From: Neoconidiobolus thromboides FSU 785
Lineage: Eukaryota; Entomophthoromycota; Entomophthoromycetes; Entomophthorales; Neoconidiobolaceae
DNA length: 64,000 nucleotides
Reading direction: 5' to 3'
Assembly (NCBI GenBank): GCA_025603075.1
Contig: MU626351.1
Location: 1 to 64,000, forward strand
The position numbers were made by a program, and so were the translations under genes. The notes below the pieces were generated by a model that did not search any database, was not told the DNA's origin, and saw only the letters and a list, made by a program, of their open reading frames with translations. This document shows positions 1 through 13,500 of this stretch, piece after piece. Every line of letters starts with the position of its first letter. Position 1 is the stretch's first letter.

Positions 1-87
1 GAAGATAATATTCTTTTGGGTGGAACTAGAAATTCTCATAACAAATCAAAATAATTAACCATGGGACTGACGAAGCGATATTTCACA
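1..87 (+). mobile_element. Right end of a 464-bp LTR-like repeat, cut by the window edge
   Basis: This stretch matches the outer end of the repeat at 29420-29883 and the inverted copy at 27713-28176, and it ends in the same ATTTCACA (80-87). Compared with those copies it lacks about 64 bp between the CAAATCAAAATAA and TTAACCATGGG segments. The rest of the copy lies left of the window, so its target duplication cannot be checked. Confidence 0.75.
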
Positions 88-96
88 ACATCATAT

Positions 97-194
97 GGGG
101 ATGTGTTTTTTTGTTTAAGAATTTTACTATGATCTTTCCACTTAAATAGCGCTTAAAAAATGGAAAAATAATGAAATTAAAAAAAAACAGTCCC
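97..194 (+). repeat. Family A miniature inverted-repeat element
   Basis: About 98 bp, starting GGGGATGTG and ending in a run of A followed by CAGTCCC. The centre carries the family signature TAGCGCTTAAAAAATGGA. It is flanked on both sides by ATAT, which fits a 4-bp target duplication. It lies 9 bp beyond the end of the LTR-like fragment at 1-87. Confidence 0.85.
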
Positions 195-579
195 ATATTA
201 TGTACCTTTTTTTCATTTATGTGGTCGTGGCTCATTTTTGTTTCTTTTATAATTTGTCATTATATATTTTTACTGACTCTCGAATGAGAAGTTGGAATGT
301 GAAAAACAGACTGAATACTTTGGGGTAATAGAAGTGACAGCGATGCCTGCTTGACCAACGATATTTGTATTATTGTAATATTCTATCAATTTAGTTTGCA
401 TAAGGATATAATTTTGGATTAATTAGAACAGAAGTTAAATTCTACTCTCCTTCTTTTGGTATTTTTAAATGTCACTAAAGTTTGATCAACTGCCAGGTAT
501 TCTCCTAAAAGGGGTATTTAAGCTACTAAGCCCGAATGAACTATTCAATTATAGTTTTTTAAAATAAATGTTTATTTGA

Positions 580-1960
580 AATTGTCAATGATACTATCAA
601 GTATAATTTAGTACATAGAGTTTATTTTAAAGGGGGATATCGTGGGTATAAAAGAAACTTCAGTAGAAAAAATGGGTTATTGGTGGAGCATATGGATATA
701 ACATCTGATACCCTTAATTACTTGAACTATTGTCGAAGTGTGATATCAATAGGCTATAACGAAGAAAACGATATAGCTAACAAGGATAGTAGCGAAGTAA
801 AGATCGAGCTACCAGAACTAAAGGAGTTAACCATAAATGACTATAACCTAGCGCGGTTATCGAATTGCCTCAATAATATACAATTATGGAATATATTTAA
901 GTTATTTAAATTAAATTGAAGAGCCATAGTTTCTAGCTCTGAGATAGTAATTAAAGAACTAATCAAAAGCTTCAGCCCAAGTAAATTAAAGTCACTTACA
1001 ATACATCCCAATGATGCTTTAATCCTTGATGCATCGGATATACTTAAAGCAGAACTTAGTGTATTAGAATTAATAAAATTGAAAACTTCTGGTAAAGTTG
1101 TTGATCTTTCTTTATTTGATCCTAATATAAATTTTGTACCTAATTTAAAATTAGAGATCAAAGGCCAATTTCAAGATTTCAATATTAGCTGTCTTGGAGA
1201 TTTATGAAACCTAAATACTGTAAAATTAATTGATTATAGTAGTGAATTTTTTGATTTGTGTGATAACAGCAATAGCTTGAAGATGATAGAAGGCGGTAAT
1301 ATCGTCACTTTAGGCCATTTCGATTTTAAATACCAATTTAACCACAATTTATGAAGTTATCAAGCTTAAATGAAATACATGTTAAATAAATATTAGTAAA
1401 ACTATTAAAATCAATTTTTTTGATATCAAACGCTCAGAGAATTCAACTCAATTATTTTGATAAAACTACAAGGTTGTTATTCCTAATCCTAAAAATATTT
1501 TTATAAAATATGAGTATACAAAATAGATATTTTGTGGATTTATTTAGAGATTTTCGTTATTTTTCATTCTCATTTCTGAATCTTGAAGTAACTAAAATTG
1601 AAAATTTCAAGCTTATAGATGTCAACGATTAAGTCAATGATGCCTTTACACCTTCTTCCTCGACACATCAAATATTAACACCAATAGAAAATACTGTAAA
1701 TCCATTATTGAGTGGCTTAGCTCCCCTTGAGATTTGTTTTAATTCTCTCGACATTCTCACAAAAATTTGATATTTTAGGTTCCAAGTTGACAATTCCACT
1801 AATGACTATTGCTCCTGTTAAGGATAGAAAGCTTCATAATGAAGTTAAAAAAACACAACGATATACTGGATACATCTTAAGTACATTAAGTATCGCCTTT
1901 ATAACTATTACTATTAATAAAATGGGTTATAATAGTTCTTACTATGTGAGGATACGGTAA
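580..1960 (+). pseudogene. Broken F-box/leucine-rich-repeat (RNI-like) gene
   Basis: One frame runs from about 640 to 1206 with a single in-frame TGA at 917-919, and reads as leucine-rich-repeat protein (ELPELKELTINDYNL, KLKSLTIHPNDA). Similarity continues to about 1960 with further stops and frame changes. The region aligns along its length with the second broken copy at 53646-54963: both contain a GLLVxHxxI segment and a later LEVxKIE segment. The F-box found at the start of that copy is not visible here. The protein would have been a substrate adaptor for SCF ubiquitin ligase, or an LRR protein of unknown target. No intact frame remains, so it is called a pseudogene. Confidence 0.65.
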
Positions 1961-2567
1961 TAACTTATTTTAATGTACTTATACAGAAATTTAAACAATA
2001 AATAGCTACGCTATTTATGAAAAAATGACACAAATAGAACTATAATAATGAATATGATAATTCTATAGATAAAAGTCAAATTGACCAAATTTCAATTAAA
2101 AATCTGGCTTTCAATATTATTTGATATGCTCAGTACTTTTAGTTAATAAATTTATGAAAATGAAAAACTCCGATTGGATTAAGGTAGGCTTACTTATTTT
2201 TTAAAGATTGATAGTTATCACTTATCTAGTGTTTAAGGTATTGACCATGAAGTTAAATTAATAAATTTTGGATTAAATGTATGAGCTCAACAATACCAAC
2301 TTTACATCAGCTCATATGAATGACCTCAATGAGTATAATATATAGTACACATTTTGTTACATGTCATTTTTGTACTTTATTTATATCAAAACTCCAAAGC
2401 TGGTAAACTAATGACATCATTTGGATGACGAAAGGAAAGAGATAAGGGATAGGCTATTTTTTTCAAATGAAAGGGATCAAAGCCCTTAACAAAAAATAAA
2501 CAGGAGTTTAAAATCTCATTTTTCATTTAAGTTAACAAAAAATCAATAAAATAAAAAACAAAAAACA
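1961..2567. other. Intergenic region upstream of LRO1
   Basis: The first part may be the last decayed piece of the F-box/LRR gene. The last 100 bp are A-rich and lead directly into the LRO1 start codon. I see no other gene. Confidence 0.5.
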
Positions 2568-4792
2568 ATGGATAAAGTAAAAAAAACGAGCAAAGGCAAG
2601 CAAAAGGAGAAACAAATTCAGAAAGAAGAGGAGGAAGCACCCAGCTCTAGCGGTATCAAACCCAGTTTATCAAAGCGTAAGAGTTCCTTCAATGAGCTTC
2701 TGACTGGTCAATTAATTAAAGAAGAGCAGACCGAAGATGGTCGATTCAGACGTGTGACACGACGAAGAGTATTCTTCATCTTTGGTTCACTATTGGGTTT
2801 TGTCCTAGCTTACTTTTTAGTTTCTACAAAAAAAGAAAGCATTCAAAACTTTTATGGAAACGATTGGTCGAGTTATTTTAACTTTGAGTTTGATTTAGCG
2901 GACGGAGATTGGAAGTCATTATTACCTGAAAACAGCATGTTGGAGGAGCTATTTGGTAATTTCAGTAATAGTGTGACACAGAGATCACCAGTGGCAAAGA
3001 TTGAGGACTCACCAGGTAGGAAATTAAAGGATATGGGTGCAAAGCCTAAACATCCAGTAGTCATTATTCCAGGGATTATTACCTCAGTAAGTTGATTTAT
3101 GAGTTTTTATTATTATTTGTTATTAAGTGTGTTTTAGGGTTTAGAGTCCTGGGGCTTAGATAACTGCTCAAAAAAGTACTTTCGTCAAAGAATATGGGGT
3201 ACAATGAATATGTTTAAAACAGTATTGACTGATAAGCAATGCTGGGTCGATAGTTTAAAATTGGACCCAGTTACTGGATTGGATAATGGAGATTATAAGT
3301 TAAGAGCAGCACAGGGTAAATTGAATAGTATAAGCTTTTAATTGAAACGATTTATTCTTTTTTATTTGAAATAGGTTTAGATGCTGCTGACTATTTTGTT
3401 ACGGGCTATTGGGTATGGGCTAAGCTAATAGAAAACTTTGCAATTCTTGGGTATGATAACAATAATATGCATCTGGCTGCTTATGATTGGAGATTGAGTT
3501 ATGCTAATTTAGAAAAGAGAGATAGTTTCTTTAGTAAATTGAAAAATACCATTGAACGAGCAAAGATTGGTTCTGGTGAAAAATTAGTAGTACTGTCGCA
3601 TTCCATGGGTAAACCGAAACTTATAATAATTTAACAAAGAATTAATTAAACGTTTTTTAGGTGGTTCTGTATGGTACTATTTTTTAAAATGGGTTGAAAG
3701 TGATAATGGCGGCAAAGGAGGTAAAAATTGGGTAGAAGATCACATCCACGCTTCTGTGAATATAGCTGGCTCCTTGTTGGGCGCCTTGAAAACAATCCCT
3801 TCTTTACTTAGTGGCGAACAAAGAGAAACAGTGCAACCAATGGCACAATATATTTTAGAACGCTATTTTTCGAGACAAGAAAGAGCTGAGTTATTCCGTA
3901 GTTGGGGTGGCCTTTGGTCTTTGATCCCAAAGGGCGGGGAGCATATTTGGGGTAATCATGAAAAGGCAGCAGACGATATTGAGAATCATGTTTCTCATGG
4001 TAACTTTTTATTGTTTCCTACCCAATCCACGTTGGGTCACAACTTTACAGTGGATGAAGCAATTCAGTTATTAAAAGTGGCTGGTGGAGAACAGTTTACA
4101 AAGAATTTAGAAGAATCATATAGCTTTGGAGCTGCTTTAAATGAAGACCAAATAAGAAACGATGATCCGGCTGCTTGGTCTAATCCATTAGAAACTAACT
4201 TACCAAACGCTCCTAGTATGAAGTATTATTGCTTATATGGATATGGGTTGCCTACAGAAAGGTCGTACCATTATGATGAAACACCAGCATTGGAGGAATT
4301 GGATGAGAGTAGGACTTTGAAGTATATTATTGATAATAAGGTTAACGATTTGGATTCAAAATCGGAGTCTGGAGTACGCAGTGGGTTAGGGTAATATAAC
4401 ATAATACATCAATAGTATAAAAGGCTTAACCCGATACCTTTATTTAGAGATGGTTCTGTACAATTGCTATCTTTAGGTTATATGTGCGTTAAAGGATGGA
4501 AAAAGAAGTTGTATAATCCAAGTGGGTTAAAAGTGATAACTAGAGAATTTAAGCACAAACCAGTAGCTATCTATGAGGATATTCGCGGCGGTCCAGAAAC
4601 TGGTGAACATGTTGATATCTTGGGGAATTATGGCCTTACTGTAAGAACCTCATTTTATTATAAAACAGTAAATTTGTTAATTTTTTTATCTAGATGGATA
4701 TCATGCAAATTGCAACTGGCTTTGATACCCAAAATATCACGGATCGTATTGAATCAGATATATTAAGCGTGGCTGATAAAGTACCGCTCTAG
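2568..4792 (+). CDS. LRO1: Phospholipid:diacylglycerol acyltransferase (PDAT)
   Basis: Makes triacylglycerol by moving an acyl chain from a phospholipid to diacylglycerol in the ER. Six exons: 2568-3086, 3138-3315, 3375-3608, 3661-4390, 4448-4640 and 4694-4792, giving 650 residues, close to yeast Lro1 (661). A lysine-rich cytosolic tail is followed by one membrane segment at about residues 68-85. The lumenal LCAT-type hydrolase fold has HPVVIIPG and GLESWG near its start, the catalytic serine in SHSMGG (about Ser309), the acidic residue in GDGSV, and the histidine in GEHVDILG, which completes the triad. All introns are 51-59 bp GT-AG. The gene converges on OST3/6 with 76 bp between stop codons. 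Identification is firm. Confidence 0.96.
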
Positions 4793-4868
4793 ATGTAAAG
4801 AGATAAACTTATCAAATAAAATTATATTAGTTATATTATTATGTATTCCATTTTATTCATTTCTAATT

Positions 4869-6157
4869 TTAAAAATTGAAAGGTATAAAAGGGTAAAGAC
4901 TAAACTTGAGCTTAAATATACCCATTAGAAATAGGATGGAGCCTACTAAGATAACTAAAAAGGCAATGGTCAACAAAGATTGTAACCATTGGTTGCTGAT
5001 TGTAGGAGTGGTACGGCCAATGTAGATTACTGCAAATGTAGCTATGCCATCTAATAACAATAGTAATAAGTTATAATTAACAAAAAAAAGAAAACAAAAA
5101 AAAAGTACATATGAAAGCAATGACATGGCTTTCTAACCCATATTGCTCTTGGAAGCCAGAAGCATACCACTGTATAGCTCCATTCCTTGCCATTCTTGAA
5201 TAGGCGGGCTGACGTATACTGTTCCACATCTGGCCAGAGGACATAGAGAGAATGAATACCTGGATATTAAATTAGAGGTTCAGTTTTGATTACAAGTCTA
5301 AAAGTTACTAAAGTGATAGCTGACCATAACCTTTTACTAGTTAAAAGTTGTTTTACATTGGCAGCAAACAGATAGGCCAAAGTGGCCAAACTAGCTATGA
5401 TACCTCCTTTTAAAGCTAAAGATTGGTAATCTATGGGTTTGCTGTAGAATACCTAGATTATTTTATTTATATATATTCCTATCTAATTTTGATTATAGTT
5501 TACTTTAAAAGTCAAATATTTATTAAGGAATTCGATCATTTCTTCAATGGAAGATTCACTATAAAACATTTTAAATTTTTGCTTACTAAAAAACTAATGT
5601 ATTACCTATGAGACTCATTATAGATTTGATATTTTGGGTCTGAAGTTTTAGCTTCATTTGGGGTATACAAGAAAAGATTAGGTGCTCCAGTTAATCCGTA
5701 CTAATAAATAATCTAAAAATTTATAAAATGCAAACCAAATTTTGAATACCTTAACAAAAACGGATGTGGCATCCTCATAATCTAAAGAAGCAATGAACAG
5801 TTTATCCTTATTTTCATTCTTTTCCAAATCTTTAGCAATAAGCTTTAAGTTGTTATCAAGGTGGCTAAAGTAAAGGAACCTCATTAGACATCGCCCACAG
5901 AAATGATTTTAATCAAACACTTACCGACAAGGGGTACAATCAAACCTCTCACCGAGAACTGTTAAAGCTACTAGCATAGAAAAATCTCTTTTGGCATTAA
6001 TATATTTATTAAACGATTTTGGGTCTTTGAAATAAATGATTCCATCTTTTTTAGTCTCTTGTTGAATGTCTTTCAATATATCTATTTCTGCGTTGATACC
6101 TACTATCAGAAAAAGACAGAAAAGTAGTTGAAGAACACGTATTATGGTCACTTGCAT
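4869..6157 (-). CDS. OST3: Oligosaccharyltransferase subunit OST3/OST6
   Basis: Thioredoxin-like subunit of the ER oligosaccharyltransferase that N-glycosylates nascent proteins; it briefly holds substrates by mixed disulfides. Seven exons: 6157-5925, 5864-5750, 5700-5606, 5558-5504, 5452-5309, 5259-5109 and 5050-4869, giving 324 residues. Residues 1-23 form a signal peptide. The active CxxC is CTPC (Cys74, Cys77), followed by a thioredoxin fold with the YGLTGAPNLFLY segment, the KPIDY motif, and then four hydrophobic membrane segments, including ALKGGIIASLATLAYLFAAN and the last one near the C-terminus. The first intron falls directly after the CxxC codons. OST3 and OST6 cannot be told apart from sequence alone here; the symbol marks the family. 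Confidence 0.93.
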
Positions 6158-6559
6158 TCTTTTGGTTGACTAAAAGTTAAAATTTGGAGTAAATTGTTAG
6201 TGTTTTTACATGAGTTGGTGACTTTGGTCACTGTGATTGGTGGACAAAAATTGCTAAATTAGGTAATAAAATTGGTCACTCGATTGGGATAGCTTTGTTA
6301 GGTTATTAATTTTCATATCATGAACTGTAGATAATAAAAATAGATGATTAATTAATTTCAAAAATATAGCATTTATTTACGACTTCAAACGCAATAACTT
6401 ATATAACAAATAATTGCGGTTCAATATAAGCTATAAATATAAACAATATAGACTATTTTTTAAAGGATTGAACTAAAAGCCACACCTAAGCAAAAAACAG
6501 TAAATCAGTATCACCTTAAAGTTTTCGAAAAAACAACTCTTTATTAAATAAACCCCCGA
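6158..6559. promoter_or_regulatory. Spacer: OST3/6 promoter and SEC5 3' end
   Basis: About 400 AT-rich bp without a gene. OST3/6 must start from the left part and SEC5 transcripts end in the right part. No distinct motif recognised. Confidence 0.4.
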
Positions 6560-9500
6560 TCATCCTGTATAAGTAAAACAAGCAAACTGGATCCTAGTAG
6601 TATATCTCGCCTTAGCCACCAATGTTTCCAACTCCTTCAACTCACTCGGATCCATATTCTGGAATGGTGGTTCCCCTTTTGAGTATTGTCCACTATGGAT
6701 AGCACTATAAATTATCTTAAATAAATCTGACGTCTTACTCGTTGAAAAGGGCTGCAATATTAATTCGATGAATTCAACTTCTAAAGTAGCCTAGGAGGTA
6801 AAATTAAGCTGTTGTTTTTGATCTAAAATAAAATAATGGTTACCTGCAGAGCGCCTTCCTTAGAGAGTCTTTCAATATTACGAAAGCATATTAAAAGCTC
6901 TTGTGCAATTAGTTCTAATAATTTCGCTAAAATACGCTTCATTAATACATCACTTACTTTGGAAGATTCGGCATGTACAACCACTAAGGACATTAGGATT
7001 TCATAGATAAAGGGGCGGATATCTATACTTGTTAGATAAAATATTACCAAATCAAAAAATATAAGATTACTCGTTGGCTTTTCCTTAGTTTCCCAGTTGA
7101 AGTCACTGAACAAAATACCTTGTTGTAAAGTTTCTCTTATATTGGCTATCTGTTTAAGTATATAAGCATCGAATAATTTCTCCTCCAAAATCTTTATTGC
7201 ACTTTTAATTTGCTAAACAACATAAATCCAATTTCTTTGCAAATTTTTGATTAATGGACTTACAATTAAATTCAACTTCTTGTTAAGTCCAACTGCAGAT
7301 TCAAACTCAGTAATGATTTTTTGGCTGTGTTCTTTGGTGATCGAGACATTGTTGAGTGCTAACACTAGTTTATCAAGTTTCTGTATCATATTTAATTTAA
7401 CTGTTATTATTTAAAAAACTATATATTACGTCTGGGAGATCATCTTTGGTTTCGGTTTTTCTTTGAAAGAAGGCCATGAAGTTAAGACCATCCAAAAAGG
7501 ACAAGGTTGAATCAATCAAACATGGTATCCCGGATTCTAAAATTACTGGATCATCCTAATGAAGTTAGTATTATAAAATTTAAAACTAAAATAGAATAGT
7601 AATAAATACTTCAGCCATTAAATTTGGCAATACCAATTTAGACGCTTTTATAATCAATTTCAAAATAGTAATTGATCGAAGTTGATAATCATAAAACATT
7701 TGACAAGATTTTGACTTACGTGCTTTGGATTCAATATCGATAAGGAACACACATTTGGAATCTAGAAGAAAAATAAATCTATCTAAATTGGTAAAAAAAT
7801 CTCTACCTTGTATCCAACTATCACAAAAGAATGCCGAAAAATCCACTCTTGTTCTAGAGAATAATTGCAAAATGAGTTTATTGATATGCTTTGGTGCGTT
7901 GATATGCGCAATTTCTACAAAAGCTACTGATAGCTCTTGGATAATCATAGAGGCATAATGGCCTACTAGTAAACAATTTGAGTCATCTGGCAAAGGTAAT
8001 AAGGTCTTTTCGTTGATTGCTGTGATAATGCCAAAATGTGGAGATCTATCTGATTTCTGTGGCAAGGCTACAGGATCTGGGTAAAACACTTTGGAGATTG
8101 TAATCATTAATAGAGCTACGATCTCTTCTGTCATCTGTAACCAAAAGGCCTCATATTTATTGTCTGGGAATAGTTTCTAGAAATTGTTAGACTTCTATAG
8201 TTTATACAAACTGAAACAATTACTTTATAAAGTTCATCTTTTTTAAACTGATTTAAGAACTTGTAAAGTTCTGGAATAGTCTTTCCAATCAATTCACTTA
8301 GTATTTTAATAAAAGCGTGCGTTTGCTTCCATATAAAAGCATTTGGCAGTTTATCTTTATTATAAATATTAATAATCTTTATGAACATTTACTTAATTTA
8401 CCAATAGTTGTTTGAAAAAAGTCAGTGCTTTGAATTTTCAATAGCGCTTGAATTTCTTGGGCTCTCCTTAACAATATAATTTCTTCCTGTTTATGATGCT
8501 CTAAATCATATTTTCCGAACGCATTACCAACTGAGTTGTTTAAGGTTGTTTGGGCTTAAATAGAATTTAAAAACAACACAAATTAAAAACAAATTAAATT
8601 ACCAATCAATGTGTCAATATGCTCCGTAAACGACCTATCTACAAATTCAATGACCCATTTATGTTGGTTCTTTAAATAAAAGATAAGTGGGTCTTTGGTA
8701 CAATCAAGCTGAAGTAAATAACTGAAAACAAATGATTAGCAGCCATCTATAGTATTGTCATATTATGTTACTTTATATATTTAGCCTGAAGATCCATATC
8801 AATCCAAGGGTTATCCAGTTTACTAAAGATACTTTCTTGAACCTTAAGTATACTATCCTGAACAGGTATCCATACCTTTTCAAATAATCGGTGCAAGGGG
8901 CCACCAGCAGAAGCACCTGTGGACGCTGACTTCATCAAATGCTTGCCCTTTTTGTAATCGTGGACGGCTAAATCATAGTTCGACTATTTGATGCAATTGA
9001 TAAGATAGAGTTTTAAAAATAGTAGTTAAAGATCAACTAATTAATAACAACTTACTGTTTTAATATAATCCAACATACTGGTAGGCAAATTAAAAAAAAA
9101 CTTATATCTTTCTACCACATTTAAAGTAGATCTTATCTTTTCAGTACGGTTTGTCCGCTCAATAATTGGTCCAAATACAATCTGTGCTTGTTCAAATGCA
9201 TCTAATAAAAACCATTAATAAAGATCAATGATGTCAACTAAATCTCACCATTTAGAGCATTCTCATAGCTTTCTGTTCCATATCCTGTAGATTCCTTCAC
9301 ATTATTACTCAACAATTCTTGGTACAAATCTAAAACCCAAAATTATTACTATTAGTTCCTTATTCTTACCAGATAAAAATGTTATTGATCCTTTAAAAAC
9401 TTTACCATCCACCGTATTCTTAGCACTTACAAAAGCGTCAAAATTATTTTTTACTAATACCCTCAATGATTTTTCTCTTTCACTCATTTCTCCTTGTAAA

Positions 9501-10024
9501 TAGTTTCTTCCCAATATAAGGTCCTGATAATGCGTACTTTTATGTACCAAGGATAAATACTTTCTACTATCAAACTTCGGACTCTTGAAGACTAAGCTAG
9601 GGTCTGAAAGCGTATTAATTAAATTTAAAATTTAAGTTTAAATTTTTGATTGATGTTTACCATTGACATAAGCTTCTCGCTCTTCTTGTTGTTTAAAAGC
9701 TTGGCTTTTCAAATTATTAATCGGATATTAAAATACATGAACTAAACACTTACTCGTATGTCTGATAGATTCCCAGAGGGTCAAAGCTTTCATCACCTTC
9801 TTGAACAAGTCTATCACTGTCCATCACACTATTTGGTGTGCTTTCATGCCAGCTTGTTGCATCCAAACTATCAAGTTTGTAGAATTTCAGTACTAAAAGG
9901 GTAAAAAAATTATTGGATTATAAATTGTTTGTAACTTTATTTATTTGAGTTAATTACATGTATTTTCGTCCGTTACTTTTCCTGGTATACCGAAACTATA
10001 GCGAGATAGATGAAGGTCACTCAT
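6560..10024 (-). CDS. SEC5: Exocyst subunit Sec5 (EXOC2)
   Basis: Exocyst subunit that tethers secretory vesicles to the plasma membrane, needed for polar growth. Fifteen exons: 10024-9958, 9892-9754, 9704-9661, 9603-9370, 9329-9249, 9201-9056, 8983-8772, 8721-8603, 8554-8402, 8354-8224, 8176-7610, 7555-7430, 7380-7264, 7212-6844 and 6790-6560. These add to 911 residues (human about 924, yeast 971). Family signatures are SLVHKSTHYQDLILGRNYL followed by VLVKNNFDAFVSAK, the ERYKFFFNLP segment, WVIEFVDRSFTEHI, and the C-terminal helical region with IRPFIYEILMSLVVVHAE. The start gives a short N-terminus before the FDPLGIY motif. This is the most intron-rich gene here and holds the shortest intron I modelled (9330-9369, 40 bp). 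Confidence 0.94.
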
Positions 10025-10503
10025 TTTTTAGTAACAAAAAATTTATTTTTTCATGGTTTTGTTTAGGGTTATATATTTTTAAGCCACAGTTTTTTTTGAG
10101 TTTTTGATTGGTGCTATGGTGTTATTAGTATTAATTATGATAATGTTTATAGCAAATTTTATCAAATTATAATATTAGACTAAATTTCTCTACTATTATA
10201 TTTTATTTAAGCTATTCAGATATACTCAAAATTTAAGATTTTATACTGTTATCTCATAAAAGTACTGCCATGTTAAATTTGTATTATATTTTAATAGTAG
10301 GCAAGTAATCTTATTTTATCTAAAATCTCTTTAATAATCCAATAAATAATATAAATAATTACGTTGAATTCTCAAATATGACAACTCGATCTTTTATAGG
10401 CACTTTAATTCTATTTTAATATCAAAAACATTTATTTTGTTTTTAAAAGTAATTAATTTTATCTTTATTCAAGTAATAACTTCATCACCAGTCCAAAAAC
10501 TCA
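10025..10503. promoter_or_regulatory. Spacer: SEC5 promoter and SNT1-like 3' end
   Basis: About 480 bp of AT-rich DNA with no gene. It lies between the SEC5 start and the stop of the SNT1-like gene, both on the minus strand. Confidence 0.4.
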
Positions 10504-13500
10504 TTATTCCTTTTTAGCCATATCACCTTGATTCTCACCTTGTTGTTGCTGTCCCCCATGTTGCTGCGTATCCTCTGGCTTGTTTAATGAGTTCTCAATA
10601 GCGGCAGGCGGCAGCGTAAACTGTGGCAAATTATTACGTTGACCATCTGGAATGAGCCTGGACAATTGTAAAGTACGTATCTCGTTATGACCTAAGATAG
10701 CGGGTCTATACTGTGGTCTAGGCTGCTGTAGCTGGTTTTGACTTTGTGCTTGGGATTGAGCTTGAGCTTGCATCCTCTGTTCATGCTGCTTAGCATAGCT
10801 AAGATCTGCTTGGGAAATCGAGGATCTCCTTGGTTGACTTTGTAAGATGGGTTGATGTGCTAGCTTTTGTGGAAGTCCATCGTTGCCTTGGTTTAACATC
10901 CTTGGCGGGAATACGGAGGAAGCCCTTGGGCCTATTAGGGTGTTGTTAGATACGTTATGTGTTGGGCGGTTAGCGCCTTGCTTTGGCTGTAACCTACGGT
11001 ACTCTTCTAGTGATGGATGTACAAGCTGTGACTGTGATTGTTGTGAAGGAAGTTGATGGTGGGATAATCCACGATGGTGAGAAGATTGCTCACCTATAGC
11101 GTGATGTGGTTCACTGGGACGTATATGACCGCTATGCATGGGTTGGCTAGGGTTCGGATAATGTTGTCTGGGCTCAACATTGGCTGGAAGCTGATGAGCT
11201 ATTTGAAGAATCCTTGGGTCATTAGAAGACACTCCACTTGGTTGAGCTGAGTGCCTAGGCATGGGCTGATAGGTATTTCTAGAGCCATAGCCAGGCTGGG
11301 CATGTAAGGATCGAGAATGCCCATGACCTCTGTAAGAGGTAGTAGGATAGTTCGGAAGTAATGTCCGAGGGGGATAAGGATTAGAGTCTATCCTTGTATT
11401 AGAATAATTTGAAGGAACATGTTGGGTATTATAAATATTTTTTTGCGCTTGAGCATTGGGGTATTTATATTCATTACTAGTCAAAGGATGACTCGGTTGT
11501 TGATACTGGGATGGCCTGGTATTGGAGCTCATGTGTGGATATTCCTTATAGAGTGTAGATGTTGCGGGATAAGGAAGGATATGTGGTAACGAAGTATTGG
11601 TTGGAGCTGGATGATGTTCTTTTGGAGTCATAGCAACTTCATTAGATCTTGGGTTAGGAACATGTCTGTCTTGATAAGTATTTATTGTTGGGGGTGTGCT
11701 ATATCCAGTGTTATTAAAAGATCGATTGGCATGTACTTCAGCAACATCAGCTAAGAAAGAAAGTCCTGATGGTTGATTTGAAAATCTTTGATCTCTTTGG
11801 CTCATATAACTAGTTGAAGTTGATTGCCTTGATGAGCTTGCCATATTATTATCTCCAAACCAATCCATCAGTGCTGATTTGCCCCATTTCTTATCCTTGT
11901 TATCCGCTTCTGGTGAATTAAGAATAGCATTTATTTTAGTGACAGATGGTGTACTCACCATTGAACCTGTATTATGGGTAGGTCTCTGGTTTTCCAAAGC
12001 CTGCTTTTGAAGATCAAACGAAGTATCTCTGGCTCTATTTCTATTTGTATTATCCCCTAATCTAGATTCATTATTATAGTTAGAAGCAGAACCTCCCATC
12101 TGCATCATATCATTATTAAAACTATTTTCAATTGCTTGTTTTGATAATTTATGTGCTGTTGATTTTGGTTTCCTAGTTTTAGCAGTCTTTATTTTTTCGT
12201 TTCCTAAAGTTGGCTGCATTAAAGAATTTATAACGTTATCTACTTTAGATATTGAAGAATTAAATCCATCATTTGTGTTACTTGTTGCCCCTGTACTTAT
12301 TGAAATATAAGGTGAATTTCTAGAAGTTGATTGGCTTGCTGAGTTAAGATTAAGGTCTTTGACTTTTTTACCAATCTTATCTTTAATTTTCTTGGTATAC
12401 TTACCCCTCTCCTTCTTTGGTTTATTTTCACTTTTTGTCGATGACCTCTCTTCTTTATCACCATCAGTTCCTTTGTCGTTTATCATTGGATTGATTTCTG
12501 CACTTACGTTGTGGCTTTTACTCTTTCCTTTTTTACTTGCTTTTGGTACCATAGCACTAGTAAGAACCAACTCATTAATTCTACTTTTAAGTTCCCTATT
12601 TTTTTCTTTTTTACGTGGCATCGCAGTACTAGTTGATTTACGACGTGCTCTAAGGGTTTCATTCCTTCGATGTCTCTCAAGCTGGCTTTTGATAGCTAAT
12701 TTCTTTTTATTACGATAATAAAAGAGCACACACTGCGCTGGTGTTTTATCTGGAATTTTCGCAGCAATTTTACCAAACTGTTTAGGGAATTTGAGATAGC
12801 TTTCAATAAACAATTTTTCTTCTAGTGGTTCCCAATGATCAGCATTTGCATTCTTAAAATAGTGTACTTTTGGATCTAAAATTAATGTATTACTATCATT
12901 CATAGTTACTAGACTCTTTTCAATTGGATCCAAAATAATTGGGGGTACTATTGCTGTGGTATTAGTAGTATCGCCGCCTTGATTCAAATCAGCACAGGCA
13001 ATTGAAGCCAGGATCTCTTGAAACTCCTTTTCGCTCCTTACTACATCGCCATATTGAATATTGAAGCTCCCAATTTGACTTTTACTTGAAATACTACCAT
13101 CACCTTTACTATTCTCATGCATTCGTTTACGTGTCTTCTTTTTCTCAGCCAACCTATTACTTTGTTCTCTATCGCCGTCATAAATAGATTTATACTGCTT
13201 TGCCAACTCATACGATTTTTGTTTTAAGTATAATTTCCTTTTGAACAAATTCTTCATTAGCTTGGAGCGCAACTTTCTATTCCTCATAACGGCCTTTTGG
13301 TAAAACGGATATCTACTTTCAAACGTGGATTTGGCTTCTTCTTCTTTATAGTTTTATTAATGTATTCATATGATATATATTGTAATACCTGTATTATTTT
13401 GCTCATTTTGAGGTTCAATCATATCAGATTCTTTTTGGTCAAAGGCCCCGTTCTCAATAAAAAATCCAAGTATTTCAATTTTAGGTAAATCAGTGACATT

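Noticed and set aside
12359-12718. 119-codon plus-strand frame
   Set aside because: It is the antisense of the lysine-rich part of the SNT1-like exon, which explains its hydrophobic leucine/serine composition.
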